This document shows, in pieces, positions 26,686 to 35,024 of a stretch of 64,000 bases of DNA. Below the pieces are notes generated by a model. It was not told the DNA's origin. It saw only the letters and a program-made list of their open reading frames with translations, and did not search any database. Every line of letters begins with the position of its first letter. The first letter of the stretch is position 1. This stretch comes from Lentzea indica. Lineage in GTDB: Bacteria > Actinomycetota > Actinomycetes > Mycobacteriales > Pseudonocardiaceae. The position numbers and the translations under genes were made by a program. The stretch covers positions 40,837 through 104,836 of the forward strand of contig NZ_VSRL01000003.1 in assembly GCF_012184385.1 (NCBI RefSeq), written 5' to 3'.

Positions 26686-27327
26686 CTAATCGAGCAGCGA
26701 CCAGGCTGCGGTGCAGGAAGCGGACACGGTGATCTGCTGCGCCTTGAGGTTCAGCTGGTCGACCATCCCGGCCGGCCCGGCCATGTCGAACGACGCGGCG
26801 CCGCTCATCATCCTGGGCGAGTAGCCGCCGCCCTCCGTGTCACCGATGCGCAGCAACGGACCGAGCCGCCGCCCCAGCGCCGCCGCGTAGCCCTCGGCCC
26901 GGCGCAACGCGTCCGCCACGGCTTCCTTCTGCGCTTCGCGGATGGCCTCGGTGTCGTCGACGAGCGTCCACGACGGTCCGTTGACCCACGACGGCTCGGC
27001 TTGCACCAGTTCGGCCAGCAGCCCGTCGAGGCGGTCCAGGTCCTTCACCCAGATCACGTACTGCTGCGTCGCGCGGCTGCCGACGCGCTGGTTGTTGTCC
27101 CAGTTGTCGTGCACGGACAGCTGCCGCGAACGCACCTCGAAGTCCTCGAGCAGCGGTTCCACGGCGGAAATGCGCTGGTTGAGCGTGCTCACCGCCTCGG
27201 TGCGCTCGGCACCGAGAGCCTCGAACGTCACGTCCACCTGGGCGCGGTCGGCGATCCGCTCGACCTCGCCGGTCCCCTTCGTCACGACTTCAGCCACGAG
27301 CACCAGCCAACCGGTGGGCCGGTCCAT
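26686..27327 (-). CDS. SIMPL domain (DUF541) protein
   Basis: About 213 residues of the SIMPL/DUF541 family, recognised from VVTKGTGEVERIADRAQVDV, a central helical segment (AVSTLNQRISAVEPLLEDFE) and the C-terminal YSPRMMSGAASFDMAG and QQITVSASCTAAWSL. These proteins are oligomeric and their role is unclear. There is no obvious signal peptide, unlike many family members. The start is uncertain: the ATG at 27327 lies 5 nt after GATAGT (possible leaderless start), and a GTG at 27297 would begin just before the conserved domain. The 135 bp downstream show no gene other than the small frame ending at 26550. Confidence 0.8.
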   Translation of the reverse strand: MDRPTGWLVLVAEVVTKGTGEVERIADRAQVDVTFEALGAERTEAVSTLNQRISAVEPLLEDFEVRSRQLSVHDNWDNNQRVGSRATQQYVIWVKDLDRLDGLLAELVQAEPSWVNGPSWTLVDDTEAIREAQKEAVADALRRAEGYAAALGRRLGPLLRIGDTEGGGYSPRMMSGAASFDMAGPAGMVDQLNLKAQQITVSASCTAAWSLLD

Positions 27328-27440
27328 CCGCAACTATCAGTCTCTATTGCTCAATCACTAGAAAGCCGAATACAGATCCAGTCGAGGTTCGTCTGCGCGT
27401 CTCTACGGCGGGCACTAGAAACGCCGATACGGTGCGAGCC

Positions 27441-28634
27441 ATGGACCCGGTGCGCAATCCGTTCGCCCCCGGTGCAGGCCAGCGGCCTCCTGAGCTCGCC
27501 GGCCGGGACAAAGAGGTCTCCGCCTTCGAGGTGGTGCTCGAACGCGTGGCCCGCGGCCGTCCCGAACGCAGCCTCGTGCTGACGGGACTGCGGGGCGTCG
27601 GCAAGACGGTGCTGCTCGGTGAGCTGCGGTCCATGGCGGTCAAACGCGGATGGGGCGCAGGCAAGGTCGAGGCCAGGCCGGAAGCGGACCTGCGCAGACC
27701 GCTGTCCGCGGCGCTGCACCGGGCGATCCGTGATCTCGCGGTCCGGCACCGCGCGCCGGACAGGGTCGAGGCGATTCTCGGCGTGCTGAAGGCGTTCGCG
27801 CTGCGAGCGGCCCCGGACGGCGCCAAGCTGCGTGACCGCTGGCAGCCCGGTATCGACGTCCCGGCGGCGAGCGGGCGCGCGGACTCCGGTGACATCGAGA
27901 TCGACCTGGTCGAGCTGTTCACCGACGTCGCCGAGCTGGCGCAGGACGTCGGCACGGGGGTCGCGCTGCTCATCGACGAGATGCAGGACCTCAAGCCGGA
28001 TGACATCAGCGCGTTGTGCGCGGCGTGCCACGAGCTGTCGCAGCTGGGTGCGCCTCTCGTGGTCGTCGGCGCAGGGCTGCCGCACCTGCCCGCCGTGCTC
28101 AGCGCGAGCAAGTCGTACTCGGAACGACTCTTCCGCTACGTCCGCATCGACAGGCTCAGCCGCGAGGACGCCGACCGCGCCGTGCTGGCGCCGGTCGAAC
28201 GGGAGGACGCGGGCATCACCGACGAGGCACTCGACGCGTTGTTCGACGCCTCCGGCGGATACCCGTACTTCATCCAGGCGTACGGCAAGGCCGCCTGGGA
28301 CGGCGCGCCGGCCGATCCGATCACCGCGCTGGACGTCTCCGTGGCCGCTCCTGAGGCCGACGCGGAGCTCGCCGTGGGCTTCTTCGGCTCCCGATACGAG
28401 CGTGCGACGCCCGCTGAACGCGAGTATCTCCGGTCGATGGCCGAGTTGACCGACGGAAAGGACGCGGGCGTCAACACCGCCCAGGTGGCCGACCACCTCG
28501 GTCGCAAGCCCTCGTCGCTGTCGCCCGCGCGGGACTCGCTCATCAAGAAAGGCCTGGTCTACAGCGCGGAACGGGGTCAGATCGCCTTCACCGTGCCGCA
28601 CTTCGGGAGGTTCCTGCTCGGCCGCGAGGACTGA
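27441..28634 (+). CDS. AAA+ ATPase with C-terminal winged helix (Orc1/Cdc6- or STAND-like)
   Basis: A 397-residue ATPase. The opening NPFAPGAGQRPPELAGRDKE is the typical ring-fence of AAA_16-type proteins. Walker A is VLTGLRGVGKTVLL (about residue 50), Walker B VALLIDEMQDLK (about 175). Sensor-like VVVGAGLPHLP and a GGYPYFIQAYG block follow. The C-terminus (about 320-397) is a winged helix (VADHLGRKPSSLSPARDSLI). Such proteins occur widely in actinomycetes as single genes. The role may be regulatory or defence-related, but no effector domain is present. The ATG at 27441 lies 7 nt after TACGGT, suggesting a leaderless transcript. Confidence 0.8.
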   Translation: MDPVRNPFAPGAGQRPPELAGRDKEVSAFEVVLERVARGRPERSLVLTGLRGVGKTVLLGELRSMAVKRGWGAGKVEARPEADLRRPLSAALHRAIRDLAVRHRAPDRVEAILGVLKAFALRAAPDGAKLRDRWQPGIDVPAASGRADSGDIEIDLVELFTDVAELAQDVGTGVALLIDEMQDLKPDDISALCAACHELSQLGAPLVVVGAGLPHLPAVLSASKSYSERLFRYVRIDRLSREDADRAVLAPVEREDAGITDEALDALFDASGGYPYFIQAYGKAAWDGAPADPITALDVSVAAPEADAELAVGFFGSRYERATPAEREYLRSMAELTDGKDAGVNTAQVADHLGRKPSSLSPARDSLIKKGLVYSAERGQIAFTVPHFGRFLLGRED

Positions 28635-28782
28635 CCGGTGTTGTCCGGCTGTTCACGTTGTCAACCGATGATTCATCGGCCTGTGCCCCAACTCACCGGA
28701 CAATCGCGTGCGTTCGTTGGTCTGAAGGTGCATACTTGGGTTACCAACCAAACAGACCTCCGAGAGGGAAGTGCAGACCGAG

Positions 28783-28929
28783 ATGAACTTCGCAGCGAAG
28801 CTCCGCGCCCGTCGTGCCGAGGCGCGCAACCGGAAGGCCGTGGCTCGCGCGATCGACATGGCCACCACCCCGGCCATGCGTCACGAGCTGATGGCCATCG
28901 CCCAGGCTCAGGTCACCACCCTGCGCTGA
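28783..28929 (+). CDS. Small basic helical protein
   Basis: A 48-residue protein, MNFAAKLRARRAEARNRKAV, then ARAIDMATTPAMRHELMAIA and QAQVTTLR. It is predicted to be all-helical and strongly basic at the N-terminus, and resembles short conserved proteins I associate with Pseudonocardiales. It lies between the AAA+ gene and a terminator, with its own upstream AT-richer region. A GTG at 28771 could add four residues; the GAGGG upstream is 2 nt from the GTG and 14 nt from the ATG, so neither start has ideal spacing. Function unknown. Confidence 0.55.
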   Translation: MNFAAKLRARRAEARNRKAVARAIDMATTPAMRHELMAIAQAQVTTLR

Positions 28930-28984
28930 CTTTCGACCCGGCACTCGCTCGACGGCGCCCCGTCGCGAGTGCCTCCCCAACCGG

Positions 28985-29019
28985 AACCCCTGGAGCACCT
29001 CCCGCGCTCCAGGGGTTTC
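28985..29019 (+). terminator. Terminator after the small basic protein gene
   Basis: AACCCCTGGAGC (28985-28996) pairs with GCTCCAGGGGTT (29006-29017) around a 9-nt loop, and a T run follows. It lies 56 bp after the stop at 28929. Confidence 0.75.
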
Positions 29020-29047
29020 ATTCTGTTAAACGTGATCCACGACACAG

Positions 29048-29158
29048 TATGATGCCGTTGTAACGGTGCACGTCGGTCCGCCGATGTCACGGTTGACCTC
29101 GCAGTGCTGTCGGACCCCCGACCTGGCAGCACTGCGAGGTTTCTTGTTTGCTGGGGAC
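29048..29158 (+). promoter_or_regulatory. Leader with terminator-like hairpin just before the dehydrogenase start
   Basis: TATGAT (29048-29053) may be a -10 box. Downstream, ACCTCGCAGTGCTG (29096-29109) pairs perfectly with CAGCACTGCGAGGT (29127-29140), a 14-bp stem, followed by TTTCTTGTTT. The ATG of the next gene comes 18 bp later. A strong hairpin plus T run inside a leader suggests attenuation, or the end of a short untranslated RNA of about 80 nt. Confidence 0.45.
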
Positions 29159-30010
29159 ATGAAGATCGCCGTGCTCGGCACCGGCCTCATGGGTGCCCCC
29201 ATCGCAGCCAACCTCGCCGCGGCCGGACACGAGGTCCGGGTCTGGAACCGCACGCGCGCCAAAGCCGAACCGCTCGCCGCTCAGGGCTGCACCGTCGCCG
29301 GCACACCCTCCGAGGCCGTCGAGGGCGCGGAGATCGTGCTGACGATGCTCAACGACGGCCCCACCGTCACCGCGACCATGCAGGCCGCCGCCGACGCGTT
29401 GCCGCACCACGCGATCTGGATCCAGGCGTCCACGGTCGGCGTCGACGCGACCGACGACCACATCGCGCTCGCCCGTTCGCTCGGGCTGGAGTTCGTCGAC
29501 GCCCCTGTGCTGGGCAGCACCAAGCCGGCGCAGGAGGGCAAGCTCGTCGTGCTCGCGTCCGGTGCCGCGGAACTGCGCGACCGCGTGCAGCCGGTCTTCG
29601 ACGTGATCGGCGCCCGCACGATGTGGATCGGCGAGGCGGGTGCGTCGTCGAGGCTGAAGCTGGTCGCGAACAGCTGGGTGCTCGCGCTGACCGCGGCGGT
29701 CGGTGAGGCCGTGTCGCTGGCGGAGTCGTCGGGGCTCGACCCGAAGCTGTTCCTGGAGGCCGTTTCCGGTGGCGCGATGGACTGCGCGTACCTGCAGATG
29801 AAGGGCAACGCGATCATGGCGAGGTCCTTCGAGCCCGCGTTCACCGTGCAGAACGCGTTGAAGGACGCGCTCCTCGTCAACGAGGCGGCGGTGCGGGCCA
29901 ACGTGCAGCTCGACGTGGCGCAGGCGTCCAGTGCCCGCCTGAACCGCGCGGTCACCAAGGGCCACGGCGACGAGGACATGGCCGCGTCTTACTACGCCAG
30001 CTACCCATAA
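29159..30010 (+). CDS. NAD(P)-dependent dehydrogenase, 3-hydroxyisobutyrate dehydrogenase family
   Basis: A 283-residue beta-hydroxyacid dehydrogenase. The Rossmann start MKIAVLGTGLMGAPIAANLA binds NAD(P), DAPVLGSTKPAQEGKLVVLA carries the substrate-binding loop (the family DAPVSGG variant) and the catalytic lysine lies in SRLKLVANSWVLA. The length is typical. The family oxidises 3-hydroxyacids such as 3-hydroxyisobutyrate or tartronate semialdehyde; the substrate is not clear here. The ATG at 29159 has GGGG nearby and follows the hairpin described separately. Confidence 0.88.
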   Translation: MKIAVLGTGLMGAPIAANLAAAGHEVRVWNRTRAKAEPLAAQGCTVAGTPSEAVEGAEIVLTMLNDGPTVTATMQAAADALPHHAIWIQASTVGVDATDDHIALARSLGLEFVDAPVLGSTKPAQEGKLVVLASGAAELRDRVQPVFDVIGARTMWIGEAGASSRLKLVANSWVLALTAAVGEAVSLAESSGLDPKLFLEAVSGGAMDCAYLQMKGNAIMARSFEPAFTVQNALKDALLVNEAAVRANVQLDVAQASSARLNRAVTKGHGDEDMAASYYASYP

Positions 30011-30062
30011 GCCCGACGATCGGCCGGTCCGGCGGGGCGTGCGAGCTCACTAACGTGGCTTG

Positions 30063-31430
30063 GTGAACAGACTCGTACGCTCCCTGCTGGCGTTCGGCCT
30101 GGCATCGGTGCAGGTCATGGCCACGGCTGCGGTGGTATCCGCGGCGGAAGACATCAAGGACCGCATAGCCGCCATCCCCGGTGTGCGGATCATCAGCGAG
30201 GGGACGTCCGGCACCGCGCGGACGTTCGTCCTCGGCATCCAGCAGCCCGCGGACCACCGCAAGCCGCGCGGCCTCCGGTTCGAGCAGCGCTTCTCGTTGC
30301 TGCACAAGGCGGAAACGAAGCCGATGGTGCTGCACACCTCCGGCTACCACCTGTCAGGAACCATCAGCCCGTCCGAGCCCGCCCGGCTCGTCGACGGCAA
30401 CCAGATCAGCGTGGAACAGCGGTTCTTCACGCCGTCGCGGCCCGCGCCCGCGGACTGGGACGACCTGAACATCTGGCAGGCGGCCAACGACCACCACCGG
30501 ATCGTCGGCGCGTTCAAGAAGATCTACGGCGCCAAGTGGCTCTCGACCGGTGCCAGCAAGGGCGGCATGACGTCGGTCTACCACCGGCGGTTCTTCCCCC
30601 GTGACGTCGACGCGACCATCGCGTACGTCGCGCCGAACGACGTGGTGAACGACCGCGACGTCTACGGCGAGTTCATCCGCAACGTCGGCAACGACCCGAC
30701 GTGCAACCGGCGGCTGGAAGGTGTGCAGCGGCAGATCCTGCAGCACCGCGACTCGTTGGTGCAGCGCCTGGAGGCCAAGGGGTACACGTACAAGCAGTTC
30801 GGCGGCGCGCACCGGGCGCTCGAGGTCCTGGTGCTGGACACGCCGTTCACGTTCTGGCAGTACGAGACCCAGGACCGGTGTGCGTTGGTGCCTGGCGCGT
30901 CCGCTTCGGTGGACGACCTCTGGACGTTCATCGAGAAGACCGTCGGCTGGGACTTCTACACTGACGCCGGCGTCGCGCCTTACGCGACGTACTACTACCA
31001 GGCGGGCACGCAGCTCGGCTGGCCGGAAGCCGACGAGTCCGCCGTGCGCGACCTGTTGCGCTACCCCGGTTCCAGCGTGCCGCGCACGATGGTGCCCGCG
31101 GAGATCAAGTTCCCCCGCTTCGACCGGCACGCGATGAAGGACGTCGACCGCTGGGTGCGCCACCAGGGCAGCAGGCTGTTGTTCGTGAACGGGCAGAACG
31201 ACCCGTGGAGCGCGGAACCGTTCCGCCTCGGGCCGGGCACGCGCGACTCGTTGTCGTTCGCGGTACCGGGTGGCAACCACGGCGCCAACATCGCGAAGCT
31301 GCCGGAGAAGGAACGTGCCGCCGCGACGGCGGCGGTGCTGCGGTGGGCCGGCGTCTCCGCGTCCGCTGGGCTTTCCGCAGTTGACGAGGGTCCGGACTCG
31401 CTGGACGCGCTGCGGGCGCGCCGGGGCTGA
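30063..31430 (+). CDS. Secreted S37 family peptidase (PS-10 tripeptidyl aminopeptidase-like)
   Basis: About 455 residues, with a signal peptide (LVRSLLAFGLASVQVMATAA, cleavage after VSA). The mature protein matches the S37 serine peptidases of actinomycetes: QRFFTPSRPAPADWDDLNIW, the nucleophile region STGASKGGMTSVYHRRFFP, YVAPNDVVN and the C-terminal acid and histidine blocks LFVNGQNDPWSAEPFRLG and PGGNHGANI. These enzymes remove tripeptides from N-termini outside the cell. The GTG at 30063 is preferred: TAACGT lies 6 nt upstream (leaderless type). Confidence 0.88.
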   Translation: MNRLVRSLLAFGLASVQVMATAAVVSAAEDIKDRIAAIPGVRIISEGTSGTARTFVLGIQQPADHRKPRGLRFEQRFSLLHKAETKPMVLHTSGYHLSGTISPSEPARLVDGNQISVEQRFFTPSRPAPADWDDLNIWQAANDHHRIVGAFKKIYGAKWLSTGASKGGMTSVYHRRFFPRDVDATIAYVAPNDVVNDRDVYGEFIRNVGNDPTCNRRLEGVQRQILQHRDSLVQRLEAKGYTYKQFGGAHRALEVLVLDTPFTFWQYETQDRCALVPGASASVDDLWTFIEKTVGWDFYTDAGVAPYATYYYQAGTQLGWPEADESAVRDLLRYPGSSVPRTMVPAEIKFPRFDRHAMKDVDRWVRHQGSRLLFVNGQNDPWSAEPFRLGPGTRDSLSFAVPGGNHGANIAKLPEKERAAATAAVLRWAGVSASAGLSAVDEGPDSLDALRARRG

Positions 31431-31444
31431 GGCACGCTGAGGGC

Positions 31445-31789
31445 GTGAAGCCGTTGCTCGTGGTCGATGCAGCCAACGTCGTGGGTTCGGTACCCGACGG
31501 GTGGTGGCGTGACAGGGCGGGCGCGGCCGAACGCCTCCGCGACGCGTTGCGCGGCAGGGACGAGGAGGTGGTCCTCGTCGTGGAAGGCAAGGCGCGCAAC
31601 GTGTCCAGCGTCGAGGACGTCCGGGTCGTCGCTGCCACGGGCGACGGCGACGACAAGATCGTCGAGGTCGTGCGGGACGAAGGCGCCGGACGCGTCGTGA
31701 CTGTGGTGACCGCTGATCGCGCGTTGCGTCAGCGCGTGATGGCGCTGGGTGCCGAGGTGGCCGGTCCCACCTCGGTGCCACGCCGTTAG
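31445..31789 (+). CDS. NYN (PIN-like) domain RNase, small
   Basis: A 114-residue protein of the NYN/PIN-like fold. Acidic residues at the expected places are visible: VVDAANVVGSVPDGW (first Asp and Asn), ATGDGDDKIVEVV (central Asp pair) and VTADRALRQRV (C-terminal Asp). Family members are metal-dependent RNases. It is cytoplasmic by sequence. The gene begins 14 bp after the peptidase gene and may be co-transcribed, although a functional link is not evident. GAGGG touches the GTG start. Confidence 0.8.
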   Translation: MKPLLVVDAANVVGSVPDGWWRDRAGAAERLRDALRGRDEEVVLVVEGKARNVSSVEDVRVVAATGDGDDKIVEVVRDEGAGRVVTVVTADRALRQRVMALGAEVAGPTSVPRR

Positions 31790-31813
31790 AGCCGTGTTGT
31801 CAGAGCTGTGCCG

Positions 31814-32587
31814 TCAGAGCTTGAAGAGGCTTTCGAGGATCTGCGCGACGCCGTCCTCGGTGTTGGGCGGCGCGTGGTTGCTGCAGGCTTGTTTCACGAG
31901 CGGGTGCGCGTTGCCCATCGCGTACGCCGTGCCGGCCCACCCGAGCACCGACAGGTCGTTCGGCATGTCGCCGAAGGCGATGACCTCGTCCTTGCCGATT
32001 CCCCTTGTGTTGCACAGGGATTCGAGCGTTGCCGCCTTCGAGACGCCCGGCGGGCTGATCTCCAGGAGGCCGAGCCCGCCGGAGTGGGTGACCGTGACGT
32101 GCTGCCCGACGGCCTCTCTGGCGATCTCCATCAGATGGTCGCTCTCGGAGTCCGGTGCCCAGGCGAGCATCTGCACGACCTGGTGCGCCTGCTCGAAAAC
32201 GTGGTCGAGCAACTCCAGTGTCCTGTGTGGATTCTTCGGCCCGAAGCCCTGGAACCCAGGCTCTGACAGCACTTCCACCCCGGTCTCGACCGCGATGCCG
32301 ACGTTCGGGATCACGTCGGCCAGCGCGGCCGACACCTTCCTGACGACATCGAGCGGCACCGTCTGGGCATGGGTGACCTCCCGGTTCGTGAGGTCGTAGA
32401 TCATCGCGCCGTTGGAGCAGATCGCCGTACCGGTCAGCTCGAGGTCCTGCACGAACCGCGGCGGCCGCGCCGTGACGACCACGACGTCCGCATCGACGGC
32501 GTGGAGCGCGGCGCGGGTGCGGTCGCTCAGCACCCCGCCCGGTTGCAGCAACGTGCCGTCGAGGTCGGTCGCGATCAGTCTGATCAT
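31814..32587 (-). CDS. HAD superfamily hydrolase, Cof type
   Basis: A 257-residue phosphatase. HAD motif I is IATDLDGTLL, motif II the VVVTAR region, motif III the lysine in GVSKAATL and motif IV FGDMPNDLSVL. The C2-type cap lies between motifs II and III, as in Cof phosphatases acting on sugar phosphates, flavin or pyridoxal phosphates. The ATG at 32587 lies 6 nt after GATAAT on the minus strand, so a leaderless transcript is likely; the much longer reading frame upstream is not coding. It is divergent from the dienelactone hydrolase gene. Confidence 0.87.
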   Translation of the reverse strand: MIRLIATDLDGTLLQPGGVLSDRTRAALHAVDADVVVVTARPPRFVQDLELTGTAICSNGAMIYDLTNREVTHAQTVPLDVVRKVSAALADVIPNVGIAVETGVEVLSEPGFQGFGPKNPHRTLELLDHVFEQAHQVVQMLAWAPDSESDHLMEIAREAVGQHVTVTHSGGLGLLEISPPGVSKAATLESLCNTRGIGKDEVIAFGDMPNDLSVLGWAGTAYAMGNAHPLVKQACSNHAPPNTEDGVAQILESLFKL

Positions 32588-32614
32588 CGGCCGATTATCG
32601 GGCAGGATCGTGTC

Positions 32615-33283
32615 ATGACCCATCGAGTTGACGACATGCCGTTGCCGGTTTGGCTTCCCACGTCCGGTTCCGGCCCCGGCATCGTGCTGATCCAGGAGAT
32701 CTTCGGCCTGGACGGGTACCTGCGGAGCGTGGCGGAGAAGCTCGCGGCACTCGGCTACGTCGTGGCCGTCCCCGAGCTCTTCCACCGCTTCCAGCCCGGC
32801 TGGGTCGGCGAGCACGACGAGGCCGGCATCCAGAAGTCGATGGAGGTCGTCGGGAACCTCGACTTCCCGCTCGCCGTGCAGGACGTCGTGGCGTCGGTGC
32901 AGTACCTGCGTGGTCTGCCCGAGGTCACGGGTGGCGTCGGCGTGCTCGGCTTCTGCCTCGGCGGCACCCTGGCCTATGCGGCCGCCACCGCCTCCGACCC
33001 CGACACCGCCGTCTCGTTCTACGGCTCGGGCGTGCCGGACCAGATCGACACGCTGGACCAGGTGTCGTGCCCGATCCTGTTCCACTTCGGCACCGAGGAC
33101 TCGTTCATCACCGGGTATCAGAAGGTGGTCGACGCGGTTGCCGACCATCCTGGTGCGGAGATCCACCTGGAGGCCGCGGGTCACGCGTTCCTCAACCACC
33201 TGGGTCCCTGGTACGACAAGGACGCTGCCGACCGGGCCTGGGACCTCACCGCGGCGTTCCTCGCGCGCACGCTTCCCGCTTAG
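32615..33283 (+). CDS. Dienelactone hydrolase family protein
   Basis: A 222-residue alpha/beta hydrolase. The nucleophile is the cysteine in LGFCLGGTLAY, the aspartate lies in HFGTEDSFI and the histidine in EAAGHAFLNH, the complete Cys-Asp-His triad of dienelactone hydrolases. The IVLIQEIFGLDGYLR opening is typical. The start is the ATG at 32615, 27 bp from the divergent HAD gene. The last 4 bp overlap the convergent FAD oxidoreductase gene. The substrate is unknown. Confidence 0.88.
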   Translation: MTHRVDDMPLPVWLPTSGSGPGIVLIQEIFGLDGYLRSVAEKLAALGYVVAVPELFHRFQPGWVGEHDEAGIQKSMEVVGNLDFPLAVQDVVASVQYLRGLPEVTGGVGVLGFCLGGTLAYAAATASDPDTAVSFYGSGVPDQIDTLDQVSCPILFHFGTEDSFITGYQKVVDAVADHPGAEIHLEAAGHAFLNHLGPWYDKDAADRAWDLTAAFLARTLPA

Positions 33284-34299
33284 GCGATGCACGGCACCGC
33301 GAGCTGCTGGGAGAAGAACCTCTCCAGCGGCTTGCGGTGCAACCGTCGCTCGACCGCGATCAGCTCGTTCCTCCGGTAGTGCCTGACCTGCGTGCGCGTC
33401 ACGACGAAGCCGTGACGTTCGGTCGTGGGCATCTCGTCGTAGAGCAGCGCGTGCTGCCCTTGGGGCACAACGACATCAGCCAGACCGTCCGGAATCTCAC
33501 TGGCGCGCGTCGCGACGGTGGCCGCCAGCGCGTCCGGCCGGTTGCGCAGCCTGCGGTGCGGCCACGGCACCCCGTGATGCTCGGCTTCGAGCGTCCGGTG
33601 CAGCGCCCTGGCGGCGTGCCTGATCGCTTTGATCGAGTCACCGGTGATCACGTGCGCCTGCGGCACGTCGAGAGTGGTGTCCCTGCGGAAGCCCGCACAC
33701 ACGATGACCTTGTCGTATCGCAGCTGCCCGGTGCCGTCGATCGTCGCGACGAACTCGTTGCCCTCCTTGGTGATCCGCTGCACCGTCCGCCCCACCGTGT
33801 GCGTGAGCCTGGCCGTGGTCGCGATGTTGTCCGCCGTCTCGAACGCGCTGTGCCCACGCCCGATGATCAGCACTCGCTTCCCGGCGTACTCGGTGGGATC
33901 GGTGCTGGCACTCGCATACGTCTCAGCGTGTTCGATCCCCGGAATGCCTGGCAGGTAAGGCTTCTTGCCGGTCGCGATGATGACGTGCCGCGCCTTGCAG
34001 TTGCTCAGGTCGCTGACGGGCGTGTTGTAGCGGATGTTCAACGGCCGCGCGAATTCCTCCAGATACCGCACGAGATCGTCCGCGTTGGGGAAGGACCGCT
34101 TGTTGTAGCGGGAGAACGGCACGCCTTCGAACAACGAGTTGTCGTCGGTGGAGAGGACGCGGTGCCTGGGAAAGGTCCGGAAGAATCCGGCCGGCTCCGG
34201 ACCCGCTTCGAGGATCACGTAGTCGCGACCTGCGCGGTGCAGGAAGCGCCCCATCTGCAAGCCCGCCGGACCCGCACCGATCACCAGGTACTCCACCAT
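33280..34299 (-). CDS. FAD/NAD(P)-binding oxidoreductase (flavin monooxygenase-like)
   Basis: A 339-residue two-dinucleotide-binding flavoprotein. The FAD site is YLVIGAGPAGLQMGRFLHRA, the NADPH site KRVLIIGRGHSAFETADNIA, and the ATG motif HVIIATGKKPYLPGIPG lies between. This resembles flavin-containing monooxygenases and FOXRED2-like proteins. The C-terminal 90 residues are basic and unrecognised. GGGAGG precedes the ATG at 34299. The substrate cannot be inferred, and the neighbours give no clue. Confidence 0.8.
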   Translation of the reverse strand: MVEYLVIGAGPAGLQMGRFLHRAGRDYVILEAGPEPAGFFRTFPRHRVLSTDDNSLFEGVPFSRYNKRSFPNADDLVRYLEEFARPLNIRYNTPVSDLSNCKARHVIIATGKKPYLPGIPGIEHAETYASASTDPTEYAGKRVLIIGRGHSAFETADNIATTARLTHTVGRTVQRITKEGNEFVATIDGTGQLRYDKVIVCAGFRRDTTLDVPQAHVITGDSIKAIRHAARALHRTLEAEHHGVPWPHRRLRNRPDALAATVATRASEIPDGLADVVVPQGQHALLYDEMPTTERHGFVVTRTQVRHYRRNELIAVERRLHRKPLERFFSQQLAVPCIA

Positions 34300-34447
34300 C
34301 ACGCACCTCCCGGCCTCCTTTACGCCGAACACGGCGAAAAGGTTCAGACGGGCGGTCTGCGTCCATGATGGCGGCTACCGGCGGGTTCGGTCCAACGTTC
34401 GCTCCAACGGACGCGCCGCACCAGCGTGTCGCACTTACGCTGGGCCG

Positions 34448-34966
34448 ATGAGACTCATCGCGGTCGCGGCACTCACGGTGCTGCTCGCCGCGTGCGCCTC
34501 CGAGACCGTACCTCCACCAACTCCGTCCCCCGAGCCGACGAGCGAGCCCACGACCATGCCGCCGACGCCGCCCAGGCAGGAGCCGTTCGACCTCGAGACG
34601 GACGTCCGAGGCGTCCGGGAGTGGCAGAACTCCCCCGAGGAGCGGGGGTTCGTCTACCGGACGCAGCCCATCGACTTCACGCTGAAGCCGCGCAACACCA
34701 CGAGCACACCGCAGACGGGCGCCGAGATCAGGTTCGTCGTCGAGGACATGGACGGCGAGGGCGATCTGACCGTCGGCGGCGACGGGTGGGCGTGCGAGGG
34801 CGGGCGCGACATCGGGTGCAGCGCGACCGGTGCCGCAGAGCCCGGCGGCACGTGGGCTCCGCTCACGTTGACCATGCGGCACACCAAGGGCGGCCAGACC
34901 CGCGTGGTCGTGCACTGGGGCGGGGCCACGCCGAACGTGATCTTCCGGTACGACAGCAGCACCTGA
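34448..34966 (+). CDS. Small lipoprotein of unknown function
   Basis: A 172-residue lipoprotein: MRLIAVAALTVLLAAC ends in the lipobox LAAC, followed by a Pro/Thr/Ser-rich linker (about residues 20-45) and a beta-rich domain with DFTLKPRNTTSTPQTGAEIR, the pair WACEGGRDIGC (probable disulfide) and VVVHWGGATPNVIFRY. The domain looks like an extracellular beta-sandwich (DUF11-like fold), but no family is certain. TACGCT lies 6 nt before the ATG (leaderless type). Confidence 0.75.
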   Translation: MRLIAVAALTVLLAACASETVPPPTPSPEPTSEPTTMPPTPPRQEPFDLETDVRGVREWQNSPEERGFVYRTQPIDFTLKPRNTTSTPQTGAEIRFVVEDMDGEGDLTVGGDGWACEGGRDIGCSATGAAEPGGTWAPLTLTMRHTKGGQTRVVVHWGGATPNVIFRYDSST

Positions 34967-35024
34967 GGCGCCCGCATGCTGGGACGCGGAATGGACACCT
35001 CGTCCCACCGTGTTGGATACGGTC

